Assembly: GCF_910592395.1 (NCBI RefSeq) | Contig: NC_088309.1 | Span: 13,272,599 to 13,336,598, forward strand | Reading direction: 5' to 3' | DNA length: 64,000 bases | DNA from: Lineus longissimus | Taxonomy: Eukaryota; Nemertea; Pilidiophora; Heteronemertea; Lineidae | Shown: one piece after another, positions 45,288 to 58,800 of the stretch | Position numbering within the stretch: position 1 is the first letter of the stretch | Layout: each line of letters opens with the position of its first letter | Notes under the pieces: generated by a model | What the model was told of the DNA's origin: nothing | Databases searched by the model: none | The model's input: the letters and a program-made list of their open reading frames with translations, nothing else | Made by a program: the position numbers and the translations under genes

Positions 45288-45473
45288 TTAATGAAATCTG
45301 GCTTTACATTTACTTCTTAATTCACACTCCCACGACTCACTCCCATCTGCCCGATCCTTTTGTTTGACGTAGCAGTATCCATCATAAAGAAGTTTTCTTC
45401 CACCTCTGCTGGTAGAGGCAAACTCCATTGTCGGTGAAGGTATTGGAAAGTATATTCTCTCAAGGTATGGCAA
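45288..45473 (-). CDS. FLYWCH-type zinc finger fragment
   Basis: The minus-strand frame contains FASTSRGGRKLLYDGYCYVK, then WECELRSKCKARFH with the expected Cys/Cys/His spacing (C-x5-C-x4-H). This matches the FLYWCH domain (F-x-S-x-R-G-x-x-x-L), which occurs in transcription regulators and Mutator-like transposases. The frame ends in a stop right after the final His. No partner exon or transposase is recognised nearby. Confidence 0.5.
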   Translation of the reverse strand: MPYLERIYFPIPSPTMEFASTSRGGRKLLYDGYCYVKQKDRADGSESWECELRSKCKARFH

Positions 45474-45479
45474 TAAATT

Positions 45480-47320
45480 CTCAGGATTTGGAACATTGCA
45501 GATTCACACCACTATTGCTGCCTTTTTTCCCATGGTTGACGTTTTTGTGATTTGATAACTTTTAGCATCTTGTATTCAGTACTTAGCTTGAAATGTACTG
45601 TTTTTATGGCTTATTGAACCGTAGTGGTGGTCCCTTAAAATATGATACATTTAGATTATGTAAATTTACATACTAATAATTAATATGGGTCAAATTCAAG
45701 AAAGAATGAGAAAACCCAAAAGTACTGTTGAAAACGGCCATGGATCCATCTGAAACTTTAAAAGACTTGTCCTCAGGACCTAGACGTTTAGTTGCAAATA
45801 TATCTCAGTTATGACAGTCTCTTCTGGCGATACCAGAGTGTTTTTGGCAGCAATTCCACTGAAAACATCAAGTTTTTCCATCTAAGCTGTGGCGACTTTG
45901 CCACGAACAACCCCCAAAGTCCGGTGGAAATTTCACTTGAATAGACCACACTGCATTTATTTTCGGGTGAAAACATGTTTTTCTCTCTATTCAAAATGAA
46001 TCCCGTCATAGCTTCGCAATCGACTAGAAAAGGGATGATGGGACAGGAAAATGTGTTAGTTCACTTTATGTCCGATCGCGTCTTACTTGAAAAAATGTTA
46101 CACGATGAGTAGAAGGATTCATATTGAAAGAACCCAGATTCTTCAAATCATTCTCAGAAGTAATATGTTTCAATCAATCAGAACATTGTGCTGGGTGTAA
46201 ATGCATCGTCTGCATTAACTAGGATTTGAGATTTGAGACTATGGTAACATGTACCCTTGAGACTGACATAAACCGGATCCGGATGCTGCCCGTGTTTTTT
46301 GTGATATTTGGGCTTCCCCATTTTCGATTTTGAGTAAATCAGAGATTCGGAACTGTTAAGAAATCAAATAAGCTAGAAAACCCAACTCATTAGGTAAACT
46401 ATCTGACAAACATGTCAATGTTAGAAGCCCACGTTATAAGCTGGTTTGTGGAAATTTGGGCTAGAATTATGAAATAACGAGCATTGAAGTGATGCAGGAA
46501 TTCAGCGATGAGAAACCATGCTCTTTTTATCCCGCCGCGTCCTGAGATGGCAATAGTTCTCCGTAAATCTCAATAAATATGAAAGAAATGATCAGTTGTC
46601 ACGCATATTGATGTTCTTGAGCCTTTCATCTTTGATTAGAGAGGTTGTATGATACAGTTTGACTGTGGAGTTTCTTGGAAATCCTGTCTTTTCTGCCTGT
46701 CATTCTGGTTCACATTTCCAATGCTGTGTGGCAGCACTGCATGGCGTAGGAGTGCGGTCCTCGTGGTTTTGAGTAGTTTCTCCGTCTTATGATAGATGGC
46801 TGCACTGCAGTAATAAGACTGAGCAGTTTCCAAAATAGAATCTCTGTGAATAATATTATGATTCGCTTATATACCTGGGATTTCTGATAGCTTGACTGTC
46901 ACCTTGTAAATGAGAGAACAACATTTTAAGGTTTTATTTTAGTAAACCAAGAGCATTGAAGACAAGACATCTCTACCCATTTTCTTGCAGTTTTATTACA
47001 GAAAACTCATCTTTGTACGAAAATCCTGTTGCAATAGTGCTTATGTGTTGTACAAATCTATCTTTGTAGATTTCACGGAACTTGGAACTTGGTCTGGATT
47101 AGTTTATGGAACAATTTGGAACAACCAGAGTAAAATAAACCATTGAAATATAATGCTGTGTTCCTGTTGAGTGTATGAGTTGATTGAAACAGTCTGAATC
47201 CTGGTGCACTTACAGTGAAATCATATGAAATGTCAAACGTTATCCTGAGCATCTGAAGAGGACCAACCACGTAAGAATATCTCCCACAATTTCAAGAGGA
47301 GCGATCGACCAACCGAAGGT
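45480..47320. other. Gene-poor stretch before the BEL element
   Basis: AT-rich, with no reading frame that I recognise. The last part may hold the 5' untranslated region or LTR of the BEL/Pao element, but no second LTR copy was found to prove it. Confidence 0.4.
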
Positions 47321-47324
47321 TCAG

Positions 47325-48380
47325 TTGCAGTTCATGAAAGAAGAGCAAGCCTTAGAAAAGAACGTTCAAAGAGCGGAAGCCAGAATGAGAAGATTACAGA
47401 TAGAGGAGATAACGTTAACGGAGGCAGACCTGGCACAACAGCCTGGGTCGTTGATGATGGATGAGCAACATGGGATGATGGACAGATTCCTCACTGATAA
47501 TCAGAACTATGGTATTGGTAATGCTGATGTTGGTGAAGTGGAGAATCCTCAAGAGGGCCAAGGTCTTTTAGCTGAAGAATGTGCCAATCGACGACGGATG
47601 TCACAACCTAAGCACTCTGAGCCGAATGCTGATAGACAACAGATGTCACAACCTTGTCCTGAGCCGTCCAATGCTAAGAGACAACAGATGTCAGGACCTG
47701 GTCCTGAGCCGTCCCATGCTGATAGACAACAGATGTCACAACCTATAGAGCCTTCCTATGCTGATAGACTGCACATGTCACAACCTACAGAGCCTTCCTA
47801 TGCTGATAGACCGCAGATGTCACAACCTGTAGAGCCTTCCTATGCCGGTAGACCACAGATGTCACAGCCTGAAGAGCCTTCCTATGCTGATCGACCATGG
47901 ATGTCACGACCTGAGTCTTCTGATGCCAATCAACTACAGATGTCGCATTTCAAGGAGTTCCTCAACGTCTTTGCAGAGCAAGTGAACATCAGCAGACTCC
48001 CGCCACCTGAGCCTGGGGTCTTCTCTGGCGACCCGCTATCCTTCCCCTCCTGGAAAATGGCCTTCCACGCACTGATCAAGGGAAGGGGTATAACATCGTC
48101 CGAGTGCATACACTACCTGAAATGCTACTTGTGCGGTGCGGCAAAGGATGCCGTGGAGGGCTACCTACCGTTGCAAGGAGACGGCGCCTATGCTGCTGCG
48201 TGGACACTACTTGAGAAACGTTTCAGTGATCCGTTTGTGATTGCAAACGATTTCAGGGAGAAATTGTACTCTTGGCCTAGAGTCCCAGGCAAAGACTTTA
48301 GAAGAAAAGAAGACATTTGTTCGAACTGGTACATTGTGTTGGGGCTGCTTAAAGCGTGGACACAGGTCCAAGGAATGTAA
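47325..48380 (+). pseudogene. BEL/Pao gag protein
   Basis: 351 codons: a charged coiled-coil N terminus, then about eight repeats of 15-16 aa built on ADRxQMSQPxEPSY (47,610-47,945), then the BEL gag core with LPPPEPGVFSGDPLSFPSWK, CLCGAAKDAVEG-like CYLCGAAKDAVEGY and WTLLEKRFSDPF. This is the DUF1759-type core of BEL/Pao retrotransposons. The frame shifts near 48,250-48,380 into the zinc-knuckle frame. Confidence 0.85.
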
Positions 48381-48744
48381 GAAAAGATTGAAGTGCCAGC
48401 AGTATGAACGATCACACCCTACGTCGCTGTATAGGGATAGTCTAAAGAAAGAGGATGAGAAACGTCGAGATAGTAAACAGAGCCAAGCAGACAGCCACGT
48501 GACCGACGCCACTCCGAGCCATGCCCATGCCTATGTCAACTTTACCTGCAAAAGCTCCATGATATTGCCAGTTTGGGTATATCACCACGATAGACCAAAT
48601 TTCGAACTTTTAGTGTCTGCCATGCTCAATACACAATCAGATACAACGTTTGTTCTTGATGACGTCTACCAGCAGCTGGGTTTAGAAGTGATACCAAAGG
48701 GTAACATTACACATATTACTAGTGCAATCATATATACTAAATAA
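48241..48744 (+). pseudogene. BEL/Pao zinc knuckle and aspartic protease region
   Basis: It contains LCWGCLKRGHRSKECKKRLK (CCHC-like knuckle), a second CxxC..H pattern, then VSAMLNTQSDTTFVLDDVYQ. The latter is the retropepsin active site region in which the catalytic Asp is replaced by Asn. The region continues the gag frame in another frame. Confidence 0.8.
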
Positions 48745-49254
48745 TTCAGCAGATTCATGAGTCATGGGCATGCTATAATTGGGGTATTGGTAATCATGGA
48801 TGTTGCATCAGCTACAGCATTCCAACTCTGGTTGACAGGAGTTCACAGGCCTGTTGATAGAACAGTGCACTGGGATATTCCTGTCAACAAGCTGATGGGA
48901 ATCCGGTTATCAATATCCACCTGTTGCTGTTACATAACCTTGGGATGGGGGAAATATTTATCCGATTTCATGATTTAGAATATGTAGTTATACACGATTT
49001 AGGACATCATGTATGGCTTTGGTGCAGGCTCCACTCAGGGAACCTTAGGCTGGGCCCAATTTCTGTATATATATCAGTGAGTTTTCACTGCAAATCAGTC
49101 AGTTCTGGCTCACTCAAGGTTGCCTAGCCTATCCACGACTTCGGTCCCGTTTAGTGCCGACTGCCTGAGTCAGAACCCTCACCAAGGTCAGAAGTGCTGC
49201 CATTCTGTCTTCTGAATAAACGTTGCACCAGAAAGAAGTCTTCCGCGCTAGTCA

Positions 49255-49665
49255 ATGAGGAAGATGTCAACACAGCCCCGCAGTTGCGTATTAGAAGGGA
49301 TCAAGTCAAATTTTTTGCTGTCGACAATTTCTGCTGAGAATGAGTCGATTGAGACCACCAAATGGAAGGGATTAGAAGTGGGAGGAATGAGCAGTGATGT
49401 TATGATTGCACTGCCATTCACTTACTCCAGGGAGCTGATGCCAATGAACAGATCCCATGTCCCTACACCTGAGATGGCAGAGAAGTGGCCTCACCTGAAG
49501 AAGATAGCGTCAGAGTTACATCCTCTACAGAGCTGCCCAGTTGGATTGGTGATCGGCTACAATTCGCTTGTGCATTGGTCCCCAGAGAAGTTGTTTCCAT
49601 GTCGGCGAATGAACCGTAGCGAGCACTTGCTCGCCAATAGTATGTTTGAATGCACATTTGTATGA
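49255..49665 (+). pseudogene. BEL/Pao pol fragment (protease-RT linker)
   Basis: The translation contains VGGMSSDVMIALPFTYSREL, MPMNRSHVPTPEMAEKWPHL and LQSCPVGLVIGYN, a recurrent segment between protease and RT in BEL elements. After 49,665 the match stops, and the plus-strand RT is absent. Confidence 0.75.
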
Positions 49666-49780
49666 ACCGATCAAGGATTCTGCACACTCATTTTGGTGGG
49701 CGAACATAATTGTATTCCTTTCTCACCGCACCATTCCTTTATTTTGGCAGGCGATCATACTAATCGCAGGCCTTGGTCAC

Positions 49781-50660
49781 TCAGAATTGTAGCTGGAGTT
49801 CAAAGAATATTAATAAACCTTCACATGACTTGGAAAAATTCCAGGGTTGAGTAATCGGCTGTGAGATCCAAGTAGACTGCATTGACATAAACGCATGAAA
49901 AAAGACACTATAATGTTTGTCATGCTTGTTTCTGCTGATGCGGACTTGAAACAGACCAAATAGATCTACTTCCGTATGCAGGAAGGGCGTTGTCATCGGC
50001 TGTGAACGCACCAGCAGCAGATCTGCCATGAACTATGTTTCCGCCTGGACTGCTATCTTTCAACAGAAAACGCAGCGATACTTTCCAGTATGTGCACCAT
50101 AATCCAGTACTTCCTTTGCAACTGTCGCCGAAACTACTAAATGTCCAAACTAATGTGCCTGGTGAACAATGACGTGATAACCAATGACCACGTGGTAGAA
50201 GTGCTGGATGTTGCATCTCGAAACTAACCTTGTCTACTTGACCGCCAACCCGTATGATTCCATCTTTTCAGTCTAAAGTTCACTCACGGACAAAGCTCCT
50301 GTATGTTTTTGCAATTTGTTTTGTCCATTTTGCATATAGATATTGTGTATAAATCGTATGACTGTAGCAGTAACACGAGTGGCACACATCAATGTGGAGA
50401 ATTTTCTGATTTGTTCCAATATGGACGCTTCTATCGAGATAGTGGTCGCTTTCCAGCTCGTCTGAAGTTCACTGTCGATTCCCATTTGGTCTCAATGTGC
50501 TGTTGTAACATCAAGCATAGGCCACTTGTCTTCTGGCAGTTAAGAGAATTGCAGGACCGTATATCCAGTCTTCTTGTAATTCATCGACAGTTCGACCACG
50601 AATTACATCATCTGCGACGAGCTATCACACTTACAATGGTCGTCCCTGCAGGATAGCATA
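49781..50660 (-). pseudogene. BEL/Pao pol fragment (tether to integrase), opposite strand
   Basis: Read on the minus strand from 50,660: ADDVIRGRTVDELQEDWIYG, then RVTATVIRFIHNIYMQ and TGALSVSEL, then the integrase entry VRSQPMTTPFLHTEVDLFGL. This is the order found in BEL pol between RNase H and integrase. It faces the plus-strand gag fragment, so the element was inverted in part, or two elements meet here. Confidence 0.75.
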
Positions 50661-50669
50661 TCTAATTAG

Positions 50670-53370
50670 CAACATGTGGCGGCAGTATGCGAGGTGAGTT
50701 TTTGATGCAGCTAATTGCTTTCCAGGGATGTATCTAGAACGATTTGGAACGGCGGCCCACCGTGCCCCTAAAGCGATGTGCCGTTTTGCCCTTATCTGTT
50801 CCAAAGGCCGCCTGTCTGCCCTTTAAACCCACAAAGATGCGCCGTCCATGCCCCTATCATTAGCGCCTTGCCCTCAATCCCCCTATCAGCTGAAACTATC
50901 CCGATTTCACCTTCAAATCACTTCCGTGTATTGTGCCGATGTCAGAATAACTTGCTCAACGCCACGTGGTCATTTTGCACCAAGATAGTCATTCTCGCTT
51001 CCAGGACCAATATACTATTACAACGGTACACAAATAACAATTACACAAATCGATGGACGAGGTCACCAAAGAGAAACATAAACGAACGGCCTACTGCGTA
51101 TTGTCTGCTCAGTGTCGCCTCACCGTGGCAATCGTATTGTATGCAGCGGGCGATCAGTGCGCTCCGTGGCCATTTATAAAACTAAAGAAGCTCCACATGC
51201 TTTCTGTTTGGCGCGCTGATGTAGAGATGCGGCCTGTCGTCAATAATAAATTATGAGGTGTTCTCATGTTTGTATTTAGTACGAAATCTTCTTTCCAATG
51301 ATGTAATGACTGTAATTTGGTGGAGAGAATATAATATACTGCTGGTATTTGAATTTGTCGACCGATTGAAAGCTCGGCCGTGATTCCCGCCAAAATGATA
51401 CGCAGCATTGACAATCTTCTGCTTCTCTTATTTGTAGGCCTATGTCATTCCGTTGATGCACGCAGGTTATGTATATCCAAGGTGATTTCCGACTTCCTTG
51501 TCAGGCCTGTAGGTAGGGCTTTTCTTCTGGCGAAGCCTCTTCCAGACACATAACTCCCTGACGCAAATGCCGAGATTTATTCATCCAAAACTGTTTCGGT
51601 ATAATAATCCCAATAAATTTTGCAACAAGAGGCCTAAGGGCCTGGTGCTCAGCTGAAACGGATAGGTGAAGGCAAGGGTCAAGTGTGTGTTGGTACGCAG
51701 TTATTATGAGGCAATGTGAAGCTGTAACGTCTAGCACGCAGAAGTGCTGGTGCGAAAGACCTTTTTGCTATATCAGTGCATGCTGAAGTACTGAGTTGAC
51801 GTCACCCTGCTATTATGACGTAACATCATTTCTATTGCCGTTGCAGTAGTGGGGTGTATGATGACGTCAAAGAGTTGTGTGGTGACGTCAAAGAGTGGAG
51901 TCCTTGTCTTCATGCAGCGTAGGTGGGGAACAAATAACATGCACATGGACACAAGGTACATAATTATTACAGTGTATTTTGTGAGGTGGGGCCTGGTGCT
52001 TTACAATGGTCAAATGAACCGATTGTTGTCTGGACGTTGATGAAGTGGATGCAGCCAAATGTTTGAGATGGTCTTTTTGTATGTGAAAAAAAGAAGATAA
52101 AGAGTTGGTTAACAAAATGAACTTTATTGGTGCGGCAGATATTTGATGCCATTCGGCAAATATTTGAAACCTTTCGGCAGATATTTGATGCCTTGCGGCA
52201 TATATTTGTTGCCTAAATAATCTATTTGGTCAATTCTTCAATAGCCTTTAATTTCCCGGCAAAAGGATGGGTGGAAGACACGCAGCTTTTCGAAGGAACT
52301 CAACATACTGCTCGATTGGCAGCCAAAATTCCCACAGACTTGCTATGTAATAGTTTTTGCACGATCGTCAATCTCGAGCTCGCAATTGATAATAGTAATG
52401 ATTTGGCATTTGGCTATGAGATGGAAGGACTTAATGAATAAGATAACAAACTTAATGAAGACTAAGGTTTTATCAAAATACGACAAATAATTGCAACACA
52501 ATTTGCACTTCAACAATTGCTGCACATGCTATCCCCGGGCTGGCTGCTATCATCATTCGTAGTCAATCCATGAATCAACAAGCCAACCTCGCTGTTGAGC
52601 TGAAACAAATCGATTCAGCGTCTACACTTTTACTCCGATTTTACTCCAAGGAGCCACATTTTAAGATTTTTTTCTAAGTAAAAATGGCCATTGCTCGGCA
52701 TGGTTGCTAGGCAAATGATGCCACACACATAATGACGGAAAAACTCACAATAAGGGTCTGCACTAGCACTAGCGACAACCCAACAAGGCCCCGGTTAACA
52801 TGACCACCCCATTACCCAGACTGTGACCACTGAATTGGGTGGTCCCAATGACCAAATTCAACCCCCTAACCTGACCAAATAGCCTAATTGCATGCCGTAA
52901 TCGGTCGCGACTGCCATTCCAATGAACCCGGGAATCAACACCTCAGCCCAAAGCTTTGTTGATTATTATGGGAGTCCATACGAAAACTTTTGTATAGGCA
53001 GTTATTATCAATTTAAAGTGCAAATAAAATAAATAAACTATCTTTTACTAACGTTTCTGTATCAAATTATCCCTGTTTTTTTCATCGTATTAGACATGCG
53101 CATTTAGTATAAAATAATGTGATTTGCATATCAAAGTCAGGCAGCAGTTATCAACTAAAACATTGGAGCATCCTAAAATGTGGAATGATGCGAACTGAAA
53201 AGACGAACGCTGCCAGAAAGCTAGAAATTTAGTTACGCATATTCCCACTCACACTCTGATAGCGGTTAAAGCGTGTCCTTTTTTGATGCGGCAGGAAGTT
53301 TGTTATTATATAGCAATAAGCTTGTGGCTTTTTATGATGTTCGTTGATTTATGTTGAGAAATTGATAAGA
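50670..53370. other. Gene-poor stretch with small repeats
   Basis: No conserved gene. It contains a repeat start AAGAGGCCTAAGGGCCTGGT at about 51,631 (compare 8,157), and a short tandem pair of TGACGTCAAAGAGT near 51,863-51,893. Confidence 0.5.
52134..52213. repeat. ~25-bp tandem repeat
   Basis: GGCAGATATTTGATGCC and variants recur about every 25 bases, three to four times. It is non-coding. Confidence 0.75.
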
Positions 53371-53372
53371 CA

Positions 53373-53515
53373 TCATTCTATATTGGAGTTGGGCAACATT
53401 CGAACTTGAGGGTTTTCAGGCTTTCCAAACTGGTGAACTAATTCATCCATTTCTTTTTGGCAGCTTCGGGGAGTTCCTGGTCCCATTGGTAATCTTCCTT
53501 GGCGAGGCAAACGCC
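53373..53515 (-). pseudogene. BEL/Pao pol fragment
   Basis: In one minus-strand frame it reads YQWDQELPEAAKKKWMN, a stop, then FTSLESLKTLKFE, the WD..LP....KW...L segment downstream of RT in BEL elements. It ends abruptly where DIRS-like RT sequence starts. Confidence 0.6.
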
Positions 53516-54650
53516 TTGATGACTGTAGTGAAAATAAGTGGAGTGGAAGCCAGGCCAAAAGGAAGGGCCTGAAACTGAAAGACTTTCCTTCGAAGTAAAA
53601 CCAATGATATGGTTGTTGCCATCTTCAGGTGACTAATATACAGAGTAAGGGCCCTGGGTCATGTCAGATTCAGCACTAAATGTATTCCGTGTACAAGCGT
53701 GAATAATTTTGACGTACTGTGAGATGTAAAATCTGGATGGATAGGGACGTGAAAATACGCGTCCTGGAGATCAGACGAGATTGCCAAATTGTTGGGCTAT
53801 ACCGCCGCTGCTACCGACCTGGTTGCCTCCACCCTTGGGGACGAAAGGAAGAGGAGCCCCGTGAGGCCGAGGAGCTACGTCCTTAAGAGAAGACAATGAA
53901 ACCGGGTCGGATCCGGACAGCGAGACCCGATAGCAATCAGGCCGATACGTGAGCCTCAGATGCTTCCCCGCCTGCGTCCAGGTGCCCGGTCCGATCGATG
54001 GCAAGGTCAAGACCGAGGCACGCTTGTGACCCCCACAGGACGGTGAAGTGTCCCTGAGAGCTGAATCCAACCAGGTGCAGACTCGAATCAGGGTCAGGGA
54101 CAATTCTTGGAATGCCTGTTCCGAGACCGCGTCCGGTTCCTGCACGGCGGCATCCCCGAACAGATCGAAGGGGACCCGACCGAGTGCGGGGTTGACTGAC
54201 GGGAGAGGACATGTCTCTGCCTTACTATAGCGTGAAGATCGTTAGAGGAAATCAGCCTGAGAGGCCGGCAAGCACCCGCGAATAATACCCAATGACCGAG
54301 CTCCTGCCTACACCAGGCAGGACACCTCCTGCATGGGTAAAGGGCGGCACCACCAGGGGAAGCCAAAGGTGAGACAGTCGTTCCCAAAGAGGGACGAGGG
54401 GCCGGGAGTGCCGCCCGCAATAAAGCGAATGGCTGGTGGTGCCCCGGGGCAACAGCAGATGACGTGGAGGGACTGGCGGTGCCAGTCACCGCGAATGACA
54501 AACGCGGCCGCAACCCCGGAGGAGGACCGGGAGCATATATGCGAGGACAGACGGCTCGACACCGAACACTGTGCTGCCAAACCGCAAATTTCTGTATACC
54601 AACCAGCTTCAGTTCCGCAACTTGACTGAGGATGGCGCGACGATCGCCGT
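53516..54650 (-). pseudogene. DIRS-like retrotransposon fragment (gag-like region and RT)
   Basis: On the minus strand the RT part contains SSDLQDAYFHVPIHPD (motif A, about 53,780) and FQFQALPFGLASTPLIFTTV (motif B, about 53,550), the wording of DIRS/Ngaro RTs. Upstream (53,800-54,650) is a GC-rich proline/serine-rich frame set of gag type, broken several times. The tyrosine recombinase of DIRS elements was not seen. Confidence 0.65.
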
Positions 54651-54799
54651 CGGTCAAGAAAACGAGTGTGAAAAGACCCAAATATTTCCCTACCAGCAGG
54701 CGCTGCCCTCTTTTTTTAAGTTCTAAACTATCATAGCAGACAACATGGCGGCATTTCACCAGTTTTTTCATTTGTGAGTTGATAAAATGCATGAATATT

Positions 54800-55880
54800 C
54801 GTTAATTTAGGATGGATTTTGCCCCAATTTTGACTACCGGAAGTAGTACTTAACCCCGACTTTGAAATGATCGTGTTAGTTTGTCTTTGGCATTTTCAAA
54901 ATTCTGAAACGATACGATTTTACTTCGGACATTCACCAATATGTATGCTCTGTGCTGAAATGTATTGACTTGGATCGTACGAAAATAGAACCAACCTGAA
55001 ATTTTTTTCATGGTTCTAGGGACATGGCACATGCTTGACGTGACGTTCATGCGTCACTGAATCCCATGGCTGACTGCATGGTGATGACCTTCTTGAAGGG
55101 CGACAATGACGGCCATTTTGGTTTTTAAAAAAAGTAGGCCTAGTTAAATAGAACTAAGTCTAAGCCTATATTATAAAGAATATGTCCAACTTAACATGTG
55201 TTACTGTAAATGGAATTGTTTTAACTGAGATCAATAGAAATAAAAGAAACAATTCTACACGATTGGCAATATGAATAATGACGGACTGGCTCTCCCGGCC
55301 CCCCAGGCCCATGCTGTGACATGAGTCGTGGCTGGTTTTTCCCACACTACATTAGTCATTAACTCATGAGCTGCTTAAGCCTTCACTGCATCTTGGGAGG
55401 TAGGGTAGGCATGGTAACTTATGACATCCCGTCTTGACTAGTTCTATACAAGGGCAGATTAAGCCCCCCCCCCCCAATTATGTAAAAAATCTTATTTGAA
55501 ATTGACCATGAATTGGCCAGCTCCCCCACCCCCTGTTCTCAAAACCCTGAATCCGCCCTTGTTATATAATGCCAAGTGAATGTAGGCTTAATCCTAAGGG
55601 TGCTTCGTCAGGCTATAGTAAATGGACATGGGGTGGGGGTCGGGGTGGGGTTGATCATACATTTTGTAGTACGACAATGACATGACATATGCCGCTTACC
55701 AAGCCCACTACAGCACAGGCACGTTCAACAGTACCTGCCCGTACAAATCATGAAATACAACATGCAGAGCTGAACGTGCCACCGTTAGCGGTTTCTGAGG
55801 CCTACACAATGACATACATCATACATGACAGTAACATTTCTTTTAAATTCAGTTTGGACAACTGAAAAAAGCAAGTTGGC
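54800..55880. other. No recognised gene; possible promoter flank
   Basis: This lies between the DIRS-like fragment and the first exon of the 55.9-kb gene. C-rich runs occur at 55,465 and 55,530. Nothing further is supported. Confidence 0.4.
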
Positions 55881-55883
55881 ACT

Positions 55884-58800
55884 ATGGCAATGTTGGGCAC
55901 AGCCAACGTGATGAATGAAAATGGACCTTCAAACGACATGGAAGGAGTCCCAAGACCCACTGTCAATTGGGTAATTGTCATCAGTGTTTCTGCCAGAAAT
56001 ATTTTAAAGGGGGGGGGGGGACAAACCATAATTTTTCAGAAAATCCTGTTTAAAACTGCAAATTTTGTCTGTTTTTTTACAATGACCTTTTGAGATGTGT
56101 ATCGATATCAGAAGTTCCAAGGCCATGTCTGGAGTTCTCACCAATACCATGTTGTTGATCAACTCAACATAGGCACTACTCTGTAACCTTGATAAAAGTA
56201 ATAGTGTATGTTGTTTACAGTTCTTATGTCAATTAAAATATCGTGTTTTTTCTTCGGCATCTGAAAGGAAGTCAAGCCTTCAAAAAGGAAACGTTTCCCG
56301 ATTGGACAGTGGGCCAGGGACCAGAAACTTAAAACGGTGAAAGAAGCATCCAACACTCGAGCGGAACAGTTACAAAGCGACATTTACAGAAAGGAGGAAA
56401 GGATATCTGAGTTAAACGCACATGTAAGTCCAAAAATATTATGTGTGGAGCTCTTGATTTGACCAGAGTCTCTCTAATGAAGTCCCTTCCTTTGATTTCA
56501 CCATTTACCAACGTCCAAGGTCATTTTACAATGGCTTGAATTGACGAGTCACGGTCAGAAAGAACTCTGCAGTGCCAGTAGTTCTTTAACATACATGCTT
56601 TCTAACAACTGGGCCCAGACCTGTAAATTGTTGCTTGTTTTTATTCTGTATAGTCAATATGACAATATTTATTGGGACATGATTTGATATCCTCATTTCA
56701 AATTTTTCTGTTCTTCAGATTGAGTGGCTAGAGCGCCTAGAGGTGGATAAAAATGCTAATATAACCCCAAAGATTATGAGGGACAAGCAAGTTCAAGTTT
56801 GTAGCAATTCGGCTAACCAGCTGTTAGTGGTACGTAGAGGGATCCTAGAGGAAGCACAAGTCTTCAGATTTAATATCACAGAGTCAGCCAGGTGCCGCTG
56901 TTTCGACTGTGCCATTCTGACAGCCCATCACATGTAGATCATCACGTCACCAGTCCAATTAGCAATAATATAAATCTGTCATTGAAAGTGACCAGTTTGG
57001 ACTTTGTTTCACACCTACCTGTTTGAGATGGATGCAAGAGCACATTTAAGCTGATAATTAAGCCCCGGAAAATGCCAGGATTTTCATGCCAGATGGAAGT
57101 ACAATTATAGTTGATGATCTAAATGTATGTCAATTGCTCTTTATCCTTTCAGGATCAAGAAAATGGTCAAATACCTGGCAAACAAAAGACTCCAACGCAT
57201 CTTAGCCCTGCTAATCCAGATCAGTGCATGATGAGTAGGAGTACAACTTCCGCTCGTATGAAGGAGACCACCAAGGCAATGAAGCTCATTCATGGTAACA
57301 ATATCAAAAATGTAAAAGATGCCACTTGGCTCTCACTTGTAAAGCTCTGCACACCTAATGAATTGAATGATTATATCCAAAGAAGTAAGTCATGTAAAAC
57401 TGCATTGTTTAAAAAGGGCAAGGTGAAAAAGCGAAAGAAAATTCAGGAAAGAAATGCTAGAAAGAATGTAGTGAGGTGTGTTGAAACACTTTATAAGGGT
57501 GGGATGATTTCTAGTAGAAAATACAACTCCATTAGATGTTCTAATCTAGGTCATAGTGAGCCAGAATCATTGACATACAAGGAACTGAAACAGGAATTAG
57601 ATGCTATCATGGAAGAAACTAGAACTCAACCAGTAGAAGGTTGTGGTGGAGTTTACAGGGATTTTGAGACAACGCTCTTGAAACTAGCAGAAATCTATTT
57701 GAAAATAGATGGTGTTCTTGTTGAGCAGAGTGGCAGTGGTTTGAATTGGTTTGGAAAAAACAGGGGTAATTTTGCTATTGCCATTGGGGCCGATGGTGCT
57801 CCGTCGGGGAAGCACAATACTAAAACTTCGCTACTTCTCTCATTTGTCAACGCCGTTGACCAGGTGTCCAGTTGTGATCACAACTATCTCATTTTTGGTG
57901 CAGATCTTGCCGAGGATGATCCCATTTTCTTTTCACATCTAGCTAAAATAATTGGAGATATGGGGTCCATTGAACGAAAAGAATATGAGGTTCTTGAAAC
58001 CAAAGTCACATTTAGTCTTGAACTCATACCAGGTGACTGCAAATGGATTGCATCTGCATGTGGTGAACTATCAAATGCAGCAACCTACCCCTCCTCCTTT
58101 GGTAATGTAACACAAAGTTCTCTTTCTACATTAAATGGCAGTATTGGGGAAAGTGAAGATGATACTTGGCACCCATGGGGGTATCTGGAAAGACTAGAAA
58201 CGGTTAAAAAAGTGGCAGCATTGAAAAAAACTGTCTTTCAGCGCCCTAAGATTACTAAGTTCATTGCACAGCAGCAGTCACGGCAGGAATTTGCCCCGGT
58301 ACTCAGGAAATATACTGATAAATGCTATATTGACCCACTTCATGTGAAGAATAATGCTTGCCAACAAATGAATAATTTGTTGATGATGGAAGTGATCAAT
58401 TTGACCAAGGAGGCTGTGCTGAAGAAAAACTTGGATTGTCCAGAGTTTGTTGATTCACCGATCGGACGGTATCTATCTGCTTTGAAAAATGAGATAAAAG
58501 CTGGTAAACTTCATCACAGAATCTGCAAGTGGTACAAAGAGGTCCAAACTCAACTTTCTCGGAAAGGTGTAGCTTCTAAATGTACTGTGAGATTTACAGG
58601 TGAAGATTCACTTAAGTTCTGTAATGGGTTCCATAACTTGACCAGCATCATCTTTTCTGCAAGAATGGACGGGGAGGAGATTAGAAACAAATGCCTCCGC
58701 CCTTTGGTGCTGCACTTCTGCTGCACTGTGTTAAGGGAAGCTGTTGCATTGTTTTCAAAGACAAAGTTCTCTGAGTGCGACTTAGTCCGACTCAGGCATG

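Noticed and set aside
49463-49707. Minus-strand frames opposite the BEL linker
   Set aside because: They are shadows of the plus-strand BEL pol fragment.
54094-54792. 232-aa minus-strand frame as a host protein
   Set aside because: It is proline/arginine-rich, in GC-rich DNA next to a DIRS-like RT, and other frames carry similar gag-like wording, so it is more likely part of a decayed retroelement.
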